This document shows, in pieces, positions 33,635 to 41,975 of a DNA stretch of 64,000 nt. How positions within the stretch are numbered: the stretch's first letter is position 1; every line of letters begins with the position of its first letter. The DNA is taken from the NCBI GenBank assembly GCA_938074045.1, contig CALJGI010000013.1, positions 62,001 to 126,000 of the forward strand, written 5' to 3'. This DNA is from an uncultured Halieaceae bacterium. Its GTDB lineage: Bacteria > Pseudomonadota > Gammaproteobacteria > Pseudomonadales > Halieaceae. The notes below the pieces were generated by a model. It was not told the DNA's origin and made no database searches. It was given only the letters and a program-made list of their open reading frames with translations. The translations under genes were made by a program, and so were the position numbers.

Positions 33635-33662
33635 GTTGATTTTCTTCTCAACCACCCCATAT
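33635..33662 (+). promoter_or_regulatory. Sigma32-like heat-shock promoter of the Hsp20 gene
   Basis: GTTGATT (33635-33641) is followed after 13 bases by CCCCATAT (33655-33662). This matches the sigma32 pattern CTTGAAA-N13-15-CCCCATNT in its most conserved positions, and it lies about 80 bases before the start of a small heat-shock gene, which such promoters commonly drive. Confidence 0.65.
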
Positions 33663-33696
33663 CTAGTTCAGCAGTCGCTCATGGAGGTCTGCAGTA

Positions 33697-33744
33697 GGGA
33701 TACTGAATCCCGTTAACACTATTGCTTCTTTAGGAGAATATATT
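33697..33744 (+). promoter_or_regulatory. ROSE-like RNA thermometer in the Hsp20 leader
   Basis: The leader holds a GGGAT/ATCCC hairpin (33697-33711) and then a second hairpin at 33720-33740 in which TATTGCTTC pairs with GGAGAATA around a TTTA loop, with one G (33724) bulged. That hairpin contains the TTGCT (UUGCU) anti-Shine-Dalgarno with an extruded G, the hallmark of ROSE elements, and it hides the AGGAG ribosome site. ROSE elements control small heat-shock genes in proteobacteria. Folding was done by hand. Confidence 0.65.
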
Positions 33745-34203
33745 ATGCGTACAAGCAAACTTGATTTGACCCCTCTTTATCGCTCCGCTATCGGTATAGA
33801 TCGCATGGCATCACTTCTGGATACCGCCTATACAGACGCAAAGCCAGGCTATCCGCCCTACAATGTTGAGCTGGTTGAGGAAAACCAATACCGGATTACC
33901 ATGGCGTTGGCAGGATTTCGGGAAGATGAACTCGACATCGTATCGGAGCAAAACACCCTGGTTGTTACCGGCAAACAGGCCGAACCAGAAGACCGTCACT
34001 TTCTCTACCGGGGAATTGCTGCGCGCAGTTTCGAGCGTAAGTTCCAGCTGGCTGAGCACGTTAATGTGGTTGGCGCCCGGTTGGAAAATGGCATGCTCTA
34101 TGTGGACCTGGAACGTGAAATACCCGAGGCGATGAAACCTCGACGCATCGCTATCAATGGTGGTGAAACGCCAGTGCTGGCTAAGGACGCTCGAGCAGCG
34201 TGA
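33745..34203 (+). CDS. ibpA: Small heat-shock protein, Hsp20/IbpA family
   Basis: ATP-independent chaperone that holds unfolding proteins at aggregates. The 152 residues contain an alpha-crystallin domain (about 35-125) with [34 protein letters not shown] and [18 protein letters not shown]. The N-terminal arm [14 protein letters not shown] resembles IbpA. It has its own sigma32-like promoter and thermometer leader, and converges on the SPOR lipoprotein gene with ten bases between stops. Confidence 0.94.
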   Translation: MRTSKLDLTPLYRSAIGIDRMASLLDTAYTDAKPGYPPYNVELVEENQYRITMALAGFREDELDIVSEQNTLVVTGKQAEPEDRHFLYRGIAARSFERKFQLAEHVNVVGARLENGMLYVDLEREIPEAMKPRRIAINGGETPVLAKDARAA

Positions 34204-34213
34204 GTCAGCTAAT

Positions 34214-34897
34214 CTAACTTGCTCCTGGCGGGGATGGCGCGCTCAACTCTGACCGGGGGTTCCGCTTCAGGTGGGCACGTTTAAGATCTGCAACCTTACG
34301 CACCCAGGGGTTTTCCCCTGGGTGCGTCGACACATAGGATTCTGCGAGCTGTTGAGCTTGCTCAAATCCTTGCTCATAGCCAATAATTACTACAAACCAC
34401 TCGCCTCTTTCGGTGGCGACAGCAATGATCTCAGCATCCTGTAAATCGCGATTCTCAGTGTAAATCAATGCCTGCTCCCGGTAGGGAGCAGCCATCAGCT
34501 GCACCGCGTAGTAGTCGTCCGGTAGCTCCATCAGTCGTAGGGAATCTCTAGATGGCCGCGTGACTTCAGTGTCTGCTGCCGCCTCTACGACTTCTATTGC
34601 TGCCACCGGCGCTGGTGGTATTTCCTCTTGCTGTGCATGTACAGCAGCTGCAGCCACAGGGGTTACCACTGGGCTTGCAGGCGGCACAGCAATATCAGCC
34701 GCACTTCCCCTTACGGCACAGTGCCACTCGCCATTTCCGGCACGGCATGAATAATCTGTACTCCGATCAGTAGATGGTGGGCCCAGTGCAACAATTTCAC
34801 TGGACTCCTGATCGCTTTGCCCGAACCAGGGCAGATAACTGCAGGCTGAAAGCGTCACCACGCAGGGTATGATGGTCAGGTATTGTCGGAAAGACAC
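34214..34897 (-). CDS. SPOR-domain lipoprotein
   Basis: A 227-residue predicted lipoprotein: signal peptide with lipobox TLSAC (Cys19), an Ala/Pro/Val-rich linker (about 70-125), and a C-terminal SPOR domain (about 127-205) beginning YYAVQLMAAPYREQ. SPOR domains bind denuded glycan strands at division septa. A short basic tail follows. The target and any enzymatic role are unknown; the protein has no catalytic domain in addition to SPOR. Confidence 0.82.
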   Translation of the reverse strand: MSFRQYLTIIPCVVTLSACSYLPWFGQSDQESSEIVALGPPSTDRSTDYSCRAGNGEWHCAVRGSAADIAVPPASPVVTPVAAAAVHAQQEEIPPAPVAAIEVVEAAADTEVTRPSRDSLRLMELPDDYYAVQLMAAPYREQALIYTENRDLQDAEIIAVATERGEWFVVIIGYEQGFEQAQQLAESYVSTHPGENPWVRKVADLKRAHLKRNPRSELSAPSPPGAS

Positions 34898-35225
34898 TGC
34901 AACTCCGTTAAATTTTGGCTGGCTTGAGAACGCGACTATACTAACCTAGCCAAACCCGCGGCAAGCGACATTTTGATCTTGTGTCCAAAGTAACGTACTT
35001 GAGTGGTGGACAGTAGCGATGAAGTGTCGGTACTCGTCTTTTTGAGGCGAGCGGATTTGAGGGTAAGTCAGGAAGCCTTTTACTACGTGCGGGTTGTAAG
35101 GATGGTTTTGGTAAAGCCTACCAAAAAAACTGCAATGATCCTGAGACCCAGTCCTTCTGCAGCCCGAGGATTAAAGAGCGGGCCTGCACATCTCCAATAT
35201 GGTACGACCTTTAAGCTACTGGTGC
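34898..35225. other. Intergenic gap without a convincing gene
   Basis: This 328-base stretch separates the SPOR lipoprotein start from the end of the ferredoxin reductase gene. Both neighbours are on the minus strand, so it probably carries the lipoprotein promoter. Two hairpins are visible: TTTTGGTA/TACCAAAA with a five-base loop (35105-35125) and GCAG-CCCG/CGGGC-CTGC with a bulge (35159-35187). Neither has a proper T run. An open frame at 35003-35281 runs into the reductase gene and does not look like a protein. Confidence 0.5.
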
Positions 35226-36284
35226 TCAGGCAACTGCATCCTCTGCATAAGGATCTTCCACACCCAGCCGTTGATGCATAACTGGGCTGGTTGTTGTGTA
35301 CTGCAGATAAACCTTTTTGTCAGGTTGTAGCCGTTCCTTGACCGCAAAGGCAGCCAGAGCTGCTTCGTGAAAGCCGCTCAATATCAGTTTCTTCTTGCCG
35401 GGATAGGTGTTTATATCCCCTACGGCGTAGATGCCTTTCGCAGAACTCTGGAACTGTGCGGTGTCGACAACGATCTGATTTTTTTGCATCTGGAACCCCC
35501 ACTCCCGGATACAGCCAAGCTTGGGCGACTGCCCGAAAAACACCAAGAGGTGGTCCAGTGTCAGATGCCGGGTAACACTATCATTTCCCGTCACCTTTAT
35601 TCCCACCAAAGTGCCTGCCGCATCGGTGCTAAAATCTGTCACTGCACCAATAGCGTACTGCATCTCCAGATCAGCGGTAAGCGCCTCCATCCGTCGCAGT
35701 GATGCAGGAGCGGCCCGAAACCTGGTAGATCTGTGTAAAAGCGTCACGGAGCTGGCAATCGGCTGGAGCGCCAGGGCCCAGTCAAGCGCGGAATCCCCAC
35801 CCCCCAGGACCACAACGTCCTTACCCCTGTGAAGTTCCATGTCCTGCACCCGATAGAACACGGATTTTCCTTCATGTTCCTCGATTCCTGAAACCTTCAA
35901 TCTGACCGGCTGAAAACTGCCCATGCCTGCCGCTATAATCACAGCGCGGCTGGTAAATACCGTGCCCATTGAGGTAATGATCCTGAAACTGTCATCGTCG
36001 ATTCTTTCCAATTGCGTCACCTCCTGCCCAAAATGGAAAGTCGGTGCAAAGGGCTCAATCTGCTCTAACAACCTGTCCGTCAATTCCTGGGCATCTACAC
36101 TTGGTAAGGCTGGGATGTCGAATATGGGCTTGTCGGGATAGAGCTCGCTGCACTGGCCGCCCGGCTGCGACAGCGTTTCAATGACGTGAGCGCGGATATC
36201 CAGTAAGCCCAGTTCAAATACCTGGAATAGCCCCACTGGCCCCGCCCCGATTATCACAACATCTGTGTCTATGGCCTTTTTCAT
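35226..36284 (-). CDS. Ferredoxin--NADP+ reductase, thioredoxin-reductase type
   Basis: FAD/NADPH enzyme of the YumC type that exchanges electrons between NADPH and ferredoxin or flavodoxin. The 352 residues have the FAD motif IIGAGPVGLFQVFELGLL, FAD-contacting GGQCSELYP, the NADPH motif VLGGGDSALDWAL and the characteristic C-terminal TTTSPVMHQRLGV that stacks on the flavin. There is no CxxC redox pair, which separates it from TrxB. It diverges from a YeiE/FinR-like LysR gene across 92 bases, a regulator-target arrangement. Confidence 0.9.
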   Translation of the reverse strand: MKKAIDTDVVIIGAGPVGLFQVFELGLLDIRAHVIETLSQPGGQCSELYPDKPIFDIPALPSVDAQELTDRLLEQIEPFAPTFHFGQEVTQLERIDDDSFRIITSMGTVFTSRAVIIAAGMGSFQPVRLKVSGIEEHEGKSVFYRVQDMELHRGKDVVVLGGGDSALDWALALQPIASSVTLLHRSTRFRAAPASLRRMEALTADLEMQYAIGAVTDFSTDAAGTLVGIKVTGNDSVTRHLTLDHLLVFFGQSPKLGCIREWGFQMQKNQIVVDTAQFQSSAKGIYAVGDINTYPGKKKLILSGFHEAALAAFAVKERLQPDKKVYLQYTTTSPVMHQRLGVEDPYAEDAVA

Positions 36285-36360
36285 CTCGATTCCTCTATAG
36301 CTGTTGAATCACCATAAAACTCAACGAATAATAAGTAAAATTGAATTAATTTATTTTCTA

Positions 36361-36377
36361 TATCAATATATCTGATA
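36361..36377. promoter_or_regulatory. Possible LysR-type operator
   Basis: TATCA-N7-TGATA is an inverted repeat of the T-N11-A type bound by LysR regulators, lying in the AT-rich divergent region. Its right arm touches the LysR start codon, where no Shine-Dalgarno is visible, which would suit autorepression. Confidence 0.4.
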
Positions 36378-37273
36378 TGAAACTGACCCTGAAACAACTC
36401 AGAGTGTTTGATGAGGTGGCCAGAAGCGGATCTGTGAGCAAAGCCGCCGAGCGCTTGAATGTCACCCAATCTGCGGCATCGATGTCACTTCGCGATCTGG
36501 AAGGCCATCTTGATTCGAAGATTTTCCACCGTAGCGGCAAAAAGCTGATATTGAACGAGTATGGCCGTTGGCTCAGACATCAGGTGCATGATTTGCTGGA
36601 CCGCGCCCGCCACATAGAGGAAGGCCGACAGGCAGGCAATCTGCGCGGCCACCTCCTGGTCGGTGCCAGTTCTACCATCGCGAACTATCTGCTACCGGGA
36701 TTAGTGACGGGTTTTGTCGAGCAAAACCCGAATGTAGCGGTTGATTTGTCCGTCGACAACTCGGAGCGAATAATCGATGGCCTCGTTTCCCTGTCCATTG
36801 ATCTGGGCTACATAGAAGGGAGCTGCGACAATAATACACTGCGACTGACACCCTGGCGGGAAGATCAGTTGGTTATTCTCGCCGCTCCGCACCATGCCCT
36901 CTCCTCGCAACGGCCTATAGCTCTGAGCGACCTGGCCTTGCACCCCTGGATATTGAGAGAACCTGGTTCGGGAACACGAGAGGTTTTCTCTCGTGCCCTA
37001 CAGGGCAAAACCGAGCCTTTGCAGGTACAACTCGAGCTGGGTAACAGTGAAGCTATCAAACAGTCGTTGAAGACGGGGACTGCATTGGGCTGTTTGTCCC
37101 GCCTAACGGTAAAAGGTGAATTAGAGCGCGGCGAACTTGTAGAGATATCGGTACCTGAACTGGTGTTGAACAGAACACTGTACATGGTCACGCGGATTGA
37201 TGCTTTTCGCAGCCCGTTAATCGATGAATTCGTTGCCCACGTGATGGAAAGCCCGTCAGTGCCGAGTATGTAG
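36377..37273 (+). CDS. LysR-family regulator (YeiE/CysL/FinR-like)
   Basis: A 298-residue LTTR: winged HTH (about 1-62, LKQLRVFDEVARSGSVSKAA, then LNVTQSAAS) and a substrate-binding domain with GASSTIANYLLPGLV and EPGSGTREVF, which are characteristic of the YeiE/CysL branch linked to sulfite and sulfur assimilation. In Pseudomonas the FinR regulator sits divergently beside a ferredoxin reductase gene; the same layout is seen here. The effector and targets are inferred. Confidence 0.88.
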   Translation: MKLTLKQLRVFDEVARSGSVSKAAERLNVTQSAASMSLRDLEGHLDSKIFHRSGKKLILNEYGRWLRHQVHDLLDRARHIEEGRQAGNLRGHLLVGASSTIANYLLPGLVTGFVEQNPNVAVDLSVDNSERIIDGLVSLSIDLGYIEGSCDNNTLRLTPWREDQLVILAAPHHALSSQRPIALSDLALHPWILREPGSGTREVFSRALQGKTEPLQVQLELGNSEAIKQSLKTGTALGCLSRLTVKGELERGELVEISVPELVLNRTLYMVTRIDAFRSPLIDEFVAHVMESPSVPSM

Positions 37274-37387
37274 ATATAGTCTATTGTTATGGAATATTGA
37301 CAATTAACAGTGTCTGTAAGCTCATTGGCTGGCTAATCCCCGTGCAATTATGGTATGTAGGCGGCCCTGTTACATAGAGAGGTCAAC

Positions 37388-39220
37388 ATGAAACAACTGG
37401 GTATTCTTGACGCTGCCTTTATCAATCTAGAAACCGCCAACACACCCCAGCACGTTGGTGGACTGGGCATATATGATCCCTCCACCGCTCCGGGTGGATT
37501 TGTCCGTTTCAAAGAGGTAATAGCCAACTTTGAGCACCGCCTCAACCGCATGCCCCTGTTTCGTACCCGACTGATCGAGGTTCCTGGTGGTATCGACCGA
37601 CCATACTGGGTCAAGGATGCCAATTTCGACGTCGAATTTCACCTTCGTCATATCGCACTTCCGGAGCCCGGCGACTGGCGCCAACTTTGTATTCAGGCGG
37701 CCAGACTGCACGCGCGACCACTGGATATGTCTCGCCCTCTGTGGGAAGCCTACATCATCGAAGGCCTTGATAATATTGAAGGATTGCCCAAGGGAAGCTT
37801 TGCTGTCTACACCAAGATGCATCACGCGCTGGTTGATGGGGCTGGCGGAGCCTCATTTATGAGCGCACTGCACGATCTCGTGCCCAATCCTGACTTAGAC
37901 GCGAACAGTGCTTCCCAGGAGCCCCAGCTTATTGATCGCGACCCAAGCGTGACCGAGCTGTTGGCTCGGGCAGCCGTAAACCGCACGAAAAACAGCATGG
38001 CCATAGCGAGGGGAACACTGAAGCTAACCAGAGATCTGGGTAAAATGGCAGCTGGTCTTTACCGGGAGGAAATACCACAGCCCGATATCAACGCCCCGAA
38101 GACACGATTCAATCAATCAGTGGGACCTCATCGAGTATTCGAGGCGACCAGATATCAATTGGATGACTTTAAAAGGATCAAGAATGCCACTGGGACAAAG
38201 CTGAACGATGTAGCCCTGGCTGTCATTTCCGGGGCCTTGAGACGTTACCTCGATGTCAAGGGCGAGACACCGGATGGATCACTGGCTGGTGGTATCCCTC
38301 TCAACATGAGAACAAGACGTGGCGTGACTGAAGACAATAATCAGGTCGGTTCAATATTCTCCTCTTTACACACGGATATCGCGGACCCAATTGAGCGCCT
38401 GCGCGCGATTCACGCCAGCGCTGTGGAAGCAAAGGAGTTCGGTGAACAAAGTCCGCTGGTTGATTCGTTGAAACTTGCCGGCATATTCTCACCGGCCCTG
38501 ACCAAGGCAGTAGCCAGCTTCTATCAGTCCAGAGAGCTGAACAAATTGATGCCTGCCAATGTCTCCACGGTAATCAGTAATGTAGCTGGCCCCAATTTCT
38601 CTCTGTACTGTGCCGGAGCGAAAATGGTGCAATACCACGGCCTCGGGCTGCTGACCCCAGGATGTGGTGTATTCCACCTGATTTTCAGCTATGAAGAATC
38701 TCTGACCATGTCAGTTCTCGCCGATCGTGACATTATCCCTGACCCGTCTCTGTATCGAGAGCTTCTGGACGATTCCTTCGCTGAGTTGTTGGAGCGAGCG
38801 ATTGCTTTGGAGACACCAGTAGCTGGGGCTAGCTCGAAAAAAGCCACAACTCCTGCAGAGAAAACAAAGTCCAAAAGAAAGGCTGCCACCGCGAAAAAGA
38901 AACCCGCAGGCAAAACGAAAACTGCAACGGCAAATTCAGGGCTCAGGAAAAAGAGCGACAACCCGGCGGCTTCTAAAAAAGCGGTGAAAAAGACGGAAAA
39001 GAAAACATCAAAAAAATCTGGCACAGCAGCGCGCGCACAAAATAAAGCCGTAGTAGCGACCCCCAGGAAAAAGGCAGCACGAAAATCAACTGAGACCAAA
39101 CCCAAACTGGTATCAAGCGCTAAAAAATCGGTACCTGCCAAGGTCAGGCCCAAACTGGTAGCGCGCAAGAGAGCATCAACATCCGTCAAGGCCAAGCCCA
39201 AGTCGGCTACTCGTTCCTGA
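37388..39220 (+). CDS. Wax ester synthase/diacylglycerol acyltransferase with histone-like tail
   Basis: Makes wax esters or triacylglycerol from acyl-CoA and an alcohol or diacylglycerol at the membrane and lipid-body surface. The N-terminal catalytic part (about 1-475) has the active-site motif H145-H146-x3-D150-G151 in KMHHALVDGAGG, then NDVALAVISGALRRYL, PLNMR and VSTVISNVAGP near its end. Usual family members are about 450-475 residues; this one has about 130 more, rich in Lys, Ala, Ser, Thr and Pro with about 44 basic and four acidic residues, like histone H1 or the PhaF tail. The tail is in frame with no stop or shift. An LpxL-like gene follows 23 bases later. Confidence 0.93.
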   Translation: MKQLGILDAAFINLETANTPQHVGGLGIYDPSTAPGGFVRFKEVIANFEHRLNRMPLFRTRLIEVPGGIDRPYWVKDANFDVEFHLRHIALPEPGDWRQLCIQAARLHARPLDMSRPLWEAYIIEGLDNIEGLPKGSFAVYTKMHHALVDGAGGASFMSALHDLVPNPDLDANSASQEPQLIDRDPSVTELLARAAVNRTKNSMAIARGTLKLTRDLGKMAAGLYREEIPQPDINAPKTRFNQSVGPHRVFEATRYQLDDFKRIKNATGTKLNDVALAVISGALRRYLDVKGETPDGSLAGGIPLNMRTRRGVTEDNNQVGSIFSSLHTDIADPIERLRAIHASAVEAKEFGEQSPLVDSLKLAGIFSPALTKAVASFYQSRELNKLMPANVSTVISNVAGPNFSLYCAGAKMVQYHGLGLLTPGCGVFHLIFSYEESLTMSVLADRDIIPDPSLYRELLDDSFAELLERAIALETPVAGASSKKATTPAEKTKSKRKAATAKKKPAGKTKTATANSGLRKKSDNPAASKKAVKKTEKKTSKKSGTAARAQNKAVVATPRKKAARKSTETKPKLVSSAKKSVPAKVRPKLVARKRASTSVKAKPKSATRS

Positions 39221-39243
39221 GCTAGCGCTGCAAGTTATCAGAC

Positions 39244-40146
39244 ATGAAGTGGCTGCAGGGTTGGCTCATGGTGATAATCACCCATTTTCTCGCCATCCTG
39301 CCGCTCTCCTTTGCACGCAAACTGGGCCGCGCCGGCGCCCGGCTGGCTGAGTCTCGCTCTCCGCGCACACTCGAAATTACCCGTATCAATTTGAATCTGT
39401 GCTTTCCGGATTTGCCATCCGAAGAGATAGAAAGTCTGGCGCTGCAGAGTCACTACTCGCTGGGCGAACTGACGGCAGAATCTGGCGCCAGTTGGATTTG
39501 GCCAACGAACCGGCTACTTGGACAGGTTAACCGGATCACGGGTCGGGAGATACTGGACCAGGCCTATGCGGACGGCAAGGGCGTTATCGCCATATTACCT
39601 CACCTCGGCAACTGGGAAGTAGTTGGGCTGTATCTAGCTGAGCACTTTCCAACCACCTCCTTATACGACCCACCAGCCTACCCGCCAGTTGACCGGATGA
39701 TATATCGCTCCCGCAGTCGCAATGGTGCAAATCTGGTTCCTACCAATCGACGCGGTGTTGCCCAACTGGTAAAAGCGCTTCAGGCTGGAAACGTCACCGC
39801 CATTCTTCCTGACCAGGTTCCACGTGATCCAGGTAGCAGCGTGCACGCCCCGTTTTTCGGTCGTGATGCCGTCACCATGACGCTGGTCTCCCGATTGCTG
39901 CAGAGATCCAACAGCAGAGCAATCTTGATAACCGCCATACGCAATACAGAAGGGTTCGAGATACATATTCACCAGGTCAACGAAGAGATATATCACACTG
40001 ATCCTGTGCTTTCGACCAGTGCAATGAACAGCGGCCTCGAGGGCCTTATCCAACTCGCTCCAGAGCAATACGCCTGGGAATACAAGCGCTTCAGGCCGGT
40101 ACCCAGAGATGGTAGCAGTCCCTATCGCGCTCCCCGGGAGCACTGA
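39244..40146 (+). CDS. Lysophospholipid/lipid A-type acyltransferase (LpxL/HtrB family)
   Basis: A 300-residue acyltransferase of the lipid A secondary acyltransferase family. An N-terminal membrane helix (about 5-25) precedes the catalytic HLGNWE motif (HX4E) at about residue 120 and the PDQVPRDPGSSVHAPFFGR segment. Lipid A lauroyl/myristoyl transfer is the default reading. Its probable cotranscription with a wax/TAG synthase leaves open a role in neutral lipid, ornithine lipid or other acylation. Confidence 0.85.
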   Translation: MKWLQGWLMVIITHFLAILPLSFARKLGRAGARLAESRSPRTLEITRINLNLCFPDLPSEEIESLALQSHYSLGELTAESGASWIWPTNRLLGQVNRITGREILDQAYADGKGVIAILPHLGNWEVVGLYLAEHFPTTSLYDPPAYPPVDRMIYRSRSRNGANLVPTNRRGVAQLVKALQAGNVTAILPDQVPRDPGSSVHAPFFGRDAVTMTLVSRLLQRSNSRAILITAIRNTEGFEIHIHQVNEEIYHTDPVLSTSAMNSGLEGLIQLAPEQYAWEYKRFRPVPRDGSSPYRAPREH

Positions 40147-40170
40147 CAGGGACGCCACCCACCATAGTTC

Positions 40171-40187
40171 TGCAGTGCCGCACTGCA
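40171..40187. terminator. Hairpin in a convergent gap
   Basis: TGCAGTG (40171-40177), CCG, CACTGCA (40181-40187) forms a perfect seven-pair hairpin between two convergent genes. There is no T run on either strand, so a terminator function is tentative. Confidence 0.35.
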
Positions 40188-40204
40188 ATGCAAATACTCT
40201 TCCT

Positions 40205-40561
40205 TCAATGCCGGCAATAGCGATGAATGCTGTGTGGTGTATAGTATGAAATGTCATGGCGATGCGCTGACTTGTAAGCGTAGTGGTGATCATCCAACAA
40301 GCTTGCCAAAACTAATCCCGCACCGATGTGGTAGGCATACTGATCCCTGTGACGGCGGTGATGCTTGCGCATTTTTCTCTGATGTTTTTTCCAGGCCTTA
40401 TACGCGCGCTTGTCGTAGTAGGCACTGTTGTGATGCCCGTACTGGCGATGTTCCGATCGGTGATGTGAGCGTCCGTGGTCAGAATACTTGTCTTTCGCTT
40501 CAACAGGCGTTGCCAGACATAGTGCCAGGCCAGTCGCTGCAATTACAGGTAAGATCTTCAT
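40205..40561 (-). CDS. Small secreted His/Tyr-rich protein
   Basis: A 118-residue protein of unknown function. Met at 40561 follows a strong AGGAGG, and a signal peptide is predicted (MKILPVIAATGLALCLATP, cleavage after VEA). The mature part is strongly basic and has about 18 His and 13 Tyr in 96 residues, including HHRRH and DDHHY, with one short hydrophobic stretch (IGAGLVLASLL). No family is recognised; it weakly recalls RcnB-type periplasmic metal-tolerance proteins in composition only. Metal binding is a possibility. Confidence 0.65.
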   Translation of the reverse strand: MKILPVIAATGLALCLATPVEAKDKYSDHGRSHHRSEHRQYGHHNSAYYDKRAYKAWKKHQRKMRKHHRRHRDQYAYHIGAGLVLASLLDDHHYAYKSAHRHDISYYTPHSIHRYCRH

Positions 40562-40692
40562 GAGATTTAGCCTCCTTTTGCCGTTAATCTCAACTGCAGA
40601 ATAACCAGGCATGACTGAATAAGGGCTGAACGATAAACACTCCCTCGAACAATTGACTGTGGCATAATGGCCCACTTTTTGGGGCTCGAAGA

Positions 40693-41157
40693 ATGCATAT
40701 CTGGGTTGATGCGGATGCGTGTCCAAATCCGGTGAAGGAAATCCTGTTCAAGGCGGCAGCCCGCTCCGGCACAAAGGTCACACTGGTGGCAAACCATCCT
40801 CTCAAGGTTCCACCAGGCGACCTGATAAGCATGCGGCAGGTGCCCGGTGGATTTGATGTCGCCGACGACGAAATCGTCGCAAGAATTGCCGATGGTGACC
40901 TGGTGATTACTGCTGATATCCCTCTGGCTGCCGAGGTCATTGCCGCTGGCGCCTATGTTCTTACTCCGCGTGGTGAAAGTTTGACCAAAAACAATATAGG
41001 TGCCCGACTGAATATGCGTGACTTTCTTGAGGAAATGCGAGGCACAGGAGAAATAATTTCCGGCCCATCACCTTTCAGCAATACCGACCGACAGACTTTT
41101 GCCAACAGTCTGGATCGACTTTTGACCCGCGCAGCTAAATCGGCAAACTCCGCATGA
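40693..41157 (+). CDS. UPF0178 (YaiI/YqxD) family protein
   Basis: A 154-residue member of the conserved YaiI/YqxD family, which has a PIN-like nuclease fold. It opens with the signature MHIWVDADACPNPVKEI and has DLVITADIPLA and the RGESLTKNNIGARLNMRDFL block. Function is not established. It overlaps tatD by four bases. Confidence 0.9.
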   Translation: MHIWVDADACPNPVKEILFKAAARSGTKVTLVANHPLKVPPGDLISMRQVPGGFDVADDEIVARIADGDLVITADIPLAAEVIAAGAYVLTPRGESLTKNNIGARLNMRDFLEEMRGTGEIISGPSPFSNTDRQTFANSLDRLLTRAAKSANSA

Positions 41158-41975
41158 GTAAGAAAATCCGCAGAGAGATACCTTGCTACAGGCACCCGAT
41201 TATTGAATCGCACTGTCATCTGGATTATCTCGATGAAGAGCAACTGGCAGATACGCTGCAGAGAGCCAAGGCAGTTGGCATTGAGAAAATCATCACCATA
41301 GCCGTGAGCCCGGATAATCTTCAAACCGTTGCTGACCTGACCAATACAGATTCTGTAATTTTCGGTACACAGGGGATACACCCACATGAGGCATCCCAGT
41401 ACAGCGACGCAGCTGAGACTCTGATCAGGAAAAATCTAGCGTTGGAACGCATACTGGCAGTGGGTGAAATCGGTCTTGATTACTACTACGAACATTCTGA
41501 CAGAAGCCGGCAGCGGGAGGTTTTTGCAACACAATTAGAGATTGCAGCCGATTTTAATCTACCGGTTGTAATTCATACCCGGGAAGCGGATGAAGATACC
41601 CGCTCTATTCTTCGGGAATTCAGTGGGCGTTTGAGTGGTGGCGTAATTCACAGTTTCACATCTGGCATCCATCTGGCCGAGTTTTGCCTGGCAGAAGGCT
41701 TCTATCTCGGGTTCAACGGAATAACTACCTTCAACAGCGCGGACAATGTACGTGACGTGGTTCGCATGACTCCAGCGGAGAGAATCTTACTTGAGACAGA
41801 CTCACCCTATCTCACTCCCGTTCCCTACCGGGGACGGCCTAACGCGCCCTTCTACTTACCGTTTGTCGCTGAAAAGGTGGCTGAATTGAAAGGAGTCGAT
41901 ATTGAAGAATTCCTGGCTACGGTTTATCACAGTACCTCACTGCTGTTCTTTTCTGGTGCGGAGATGCCACGTTGA
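41154..41975 (+). CDS. TatD family metal-dependent hydrolase
   Basis: A 273-residue TIM-barrel hydrolase of the TatD family (DNase type). Metal ligands are in ESHCHLDYL, the central Glu in AVGEIGLDYYY, VIHTREAD, GVIHSFTSG and the final Asp in ETDSPYLTPVPYRG. The motifs are complete. It overlaps both yaiI and rapA by four bases, giving a tightly coupled yaiI-tatD-rapA operon. Confidence 0.93.
   Translation: MSKKIRREIPCYRHPIIESHCHLDYLDEEQLADTLQRAKAVGIEKIITIAVSPDNLQTVADLTNTDSVIFGTQGIHPHEASQYSDAAETLIRKNLALERILAVGEIGLDYYYEHSDRSRQREVFATQLEIAADFNLPVVIHTREADEDTRSILREFSGRLSGGVIHSFTSGIHLAEFCLAEGFYLGFNGITTFNSADNVRDVVRMTPAERILLETDSPYLTPVPYRGRPNAPFYLPFVAEKVAELKGVDIEEFLATVYHSTSLLFFSGAEMPR

Noticed and set aside
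35105..35125. Hairpin TTTTGGTA/TACCAAAA as terminator
   Set aside because: The T run is on the wrong side of the stem for minus-strand transcription and is absent for the plus strand.
35003..35281. Plus-strand frame of 92 codons in the 34898-35225 gap
   Set aside because: It runs into the 3' end of the ferredoxin reductase gene, has no clear ribosome site and no family resemblance.
38689..39201. 170-residue minus-strand open frame with Phe/Leu/Ala-rich membrane-like sequence
   Set aside because: It is the complement of the Lys-codon-rich wax synthase tail: AAA and AAG read as Phe and Leu on the opposite strand. No ribosome site or family.
39661..40293. 210-residue minus-strand frame opposite the LpxL-like gene
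   Set aside because: Overlaps the conserved acyltransferase and most of the convergent gap; no family match.
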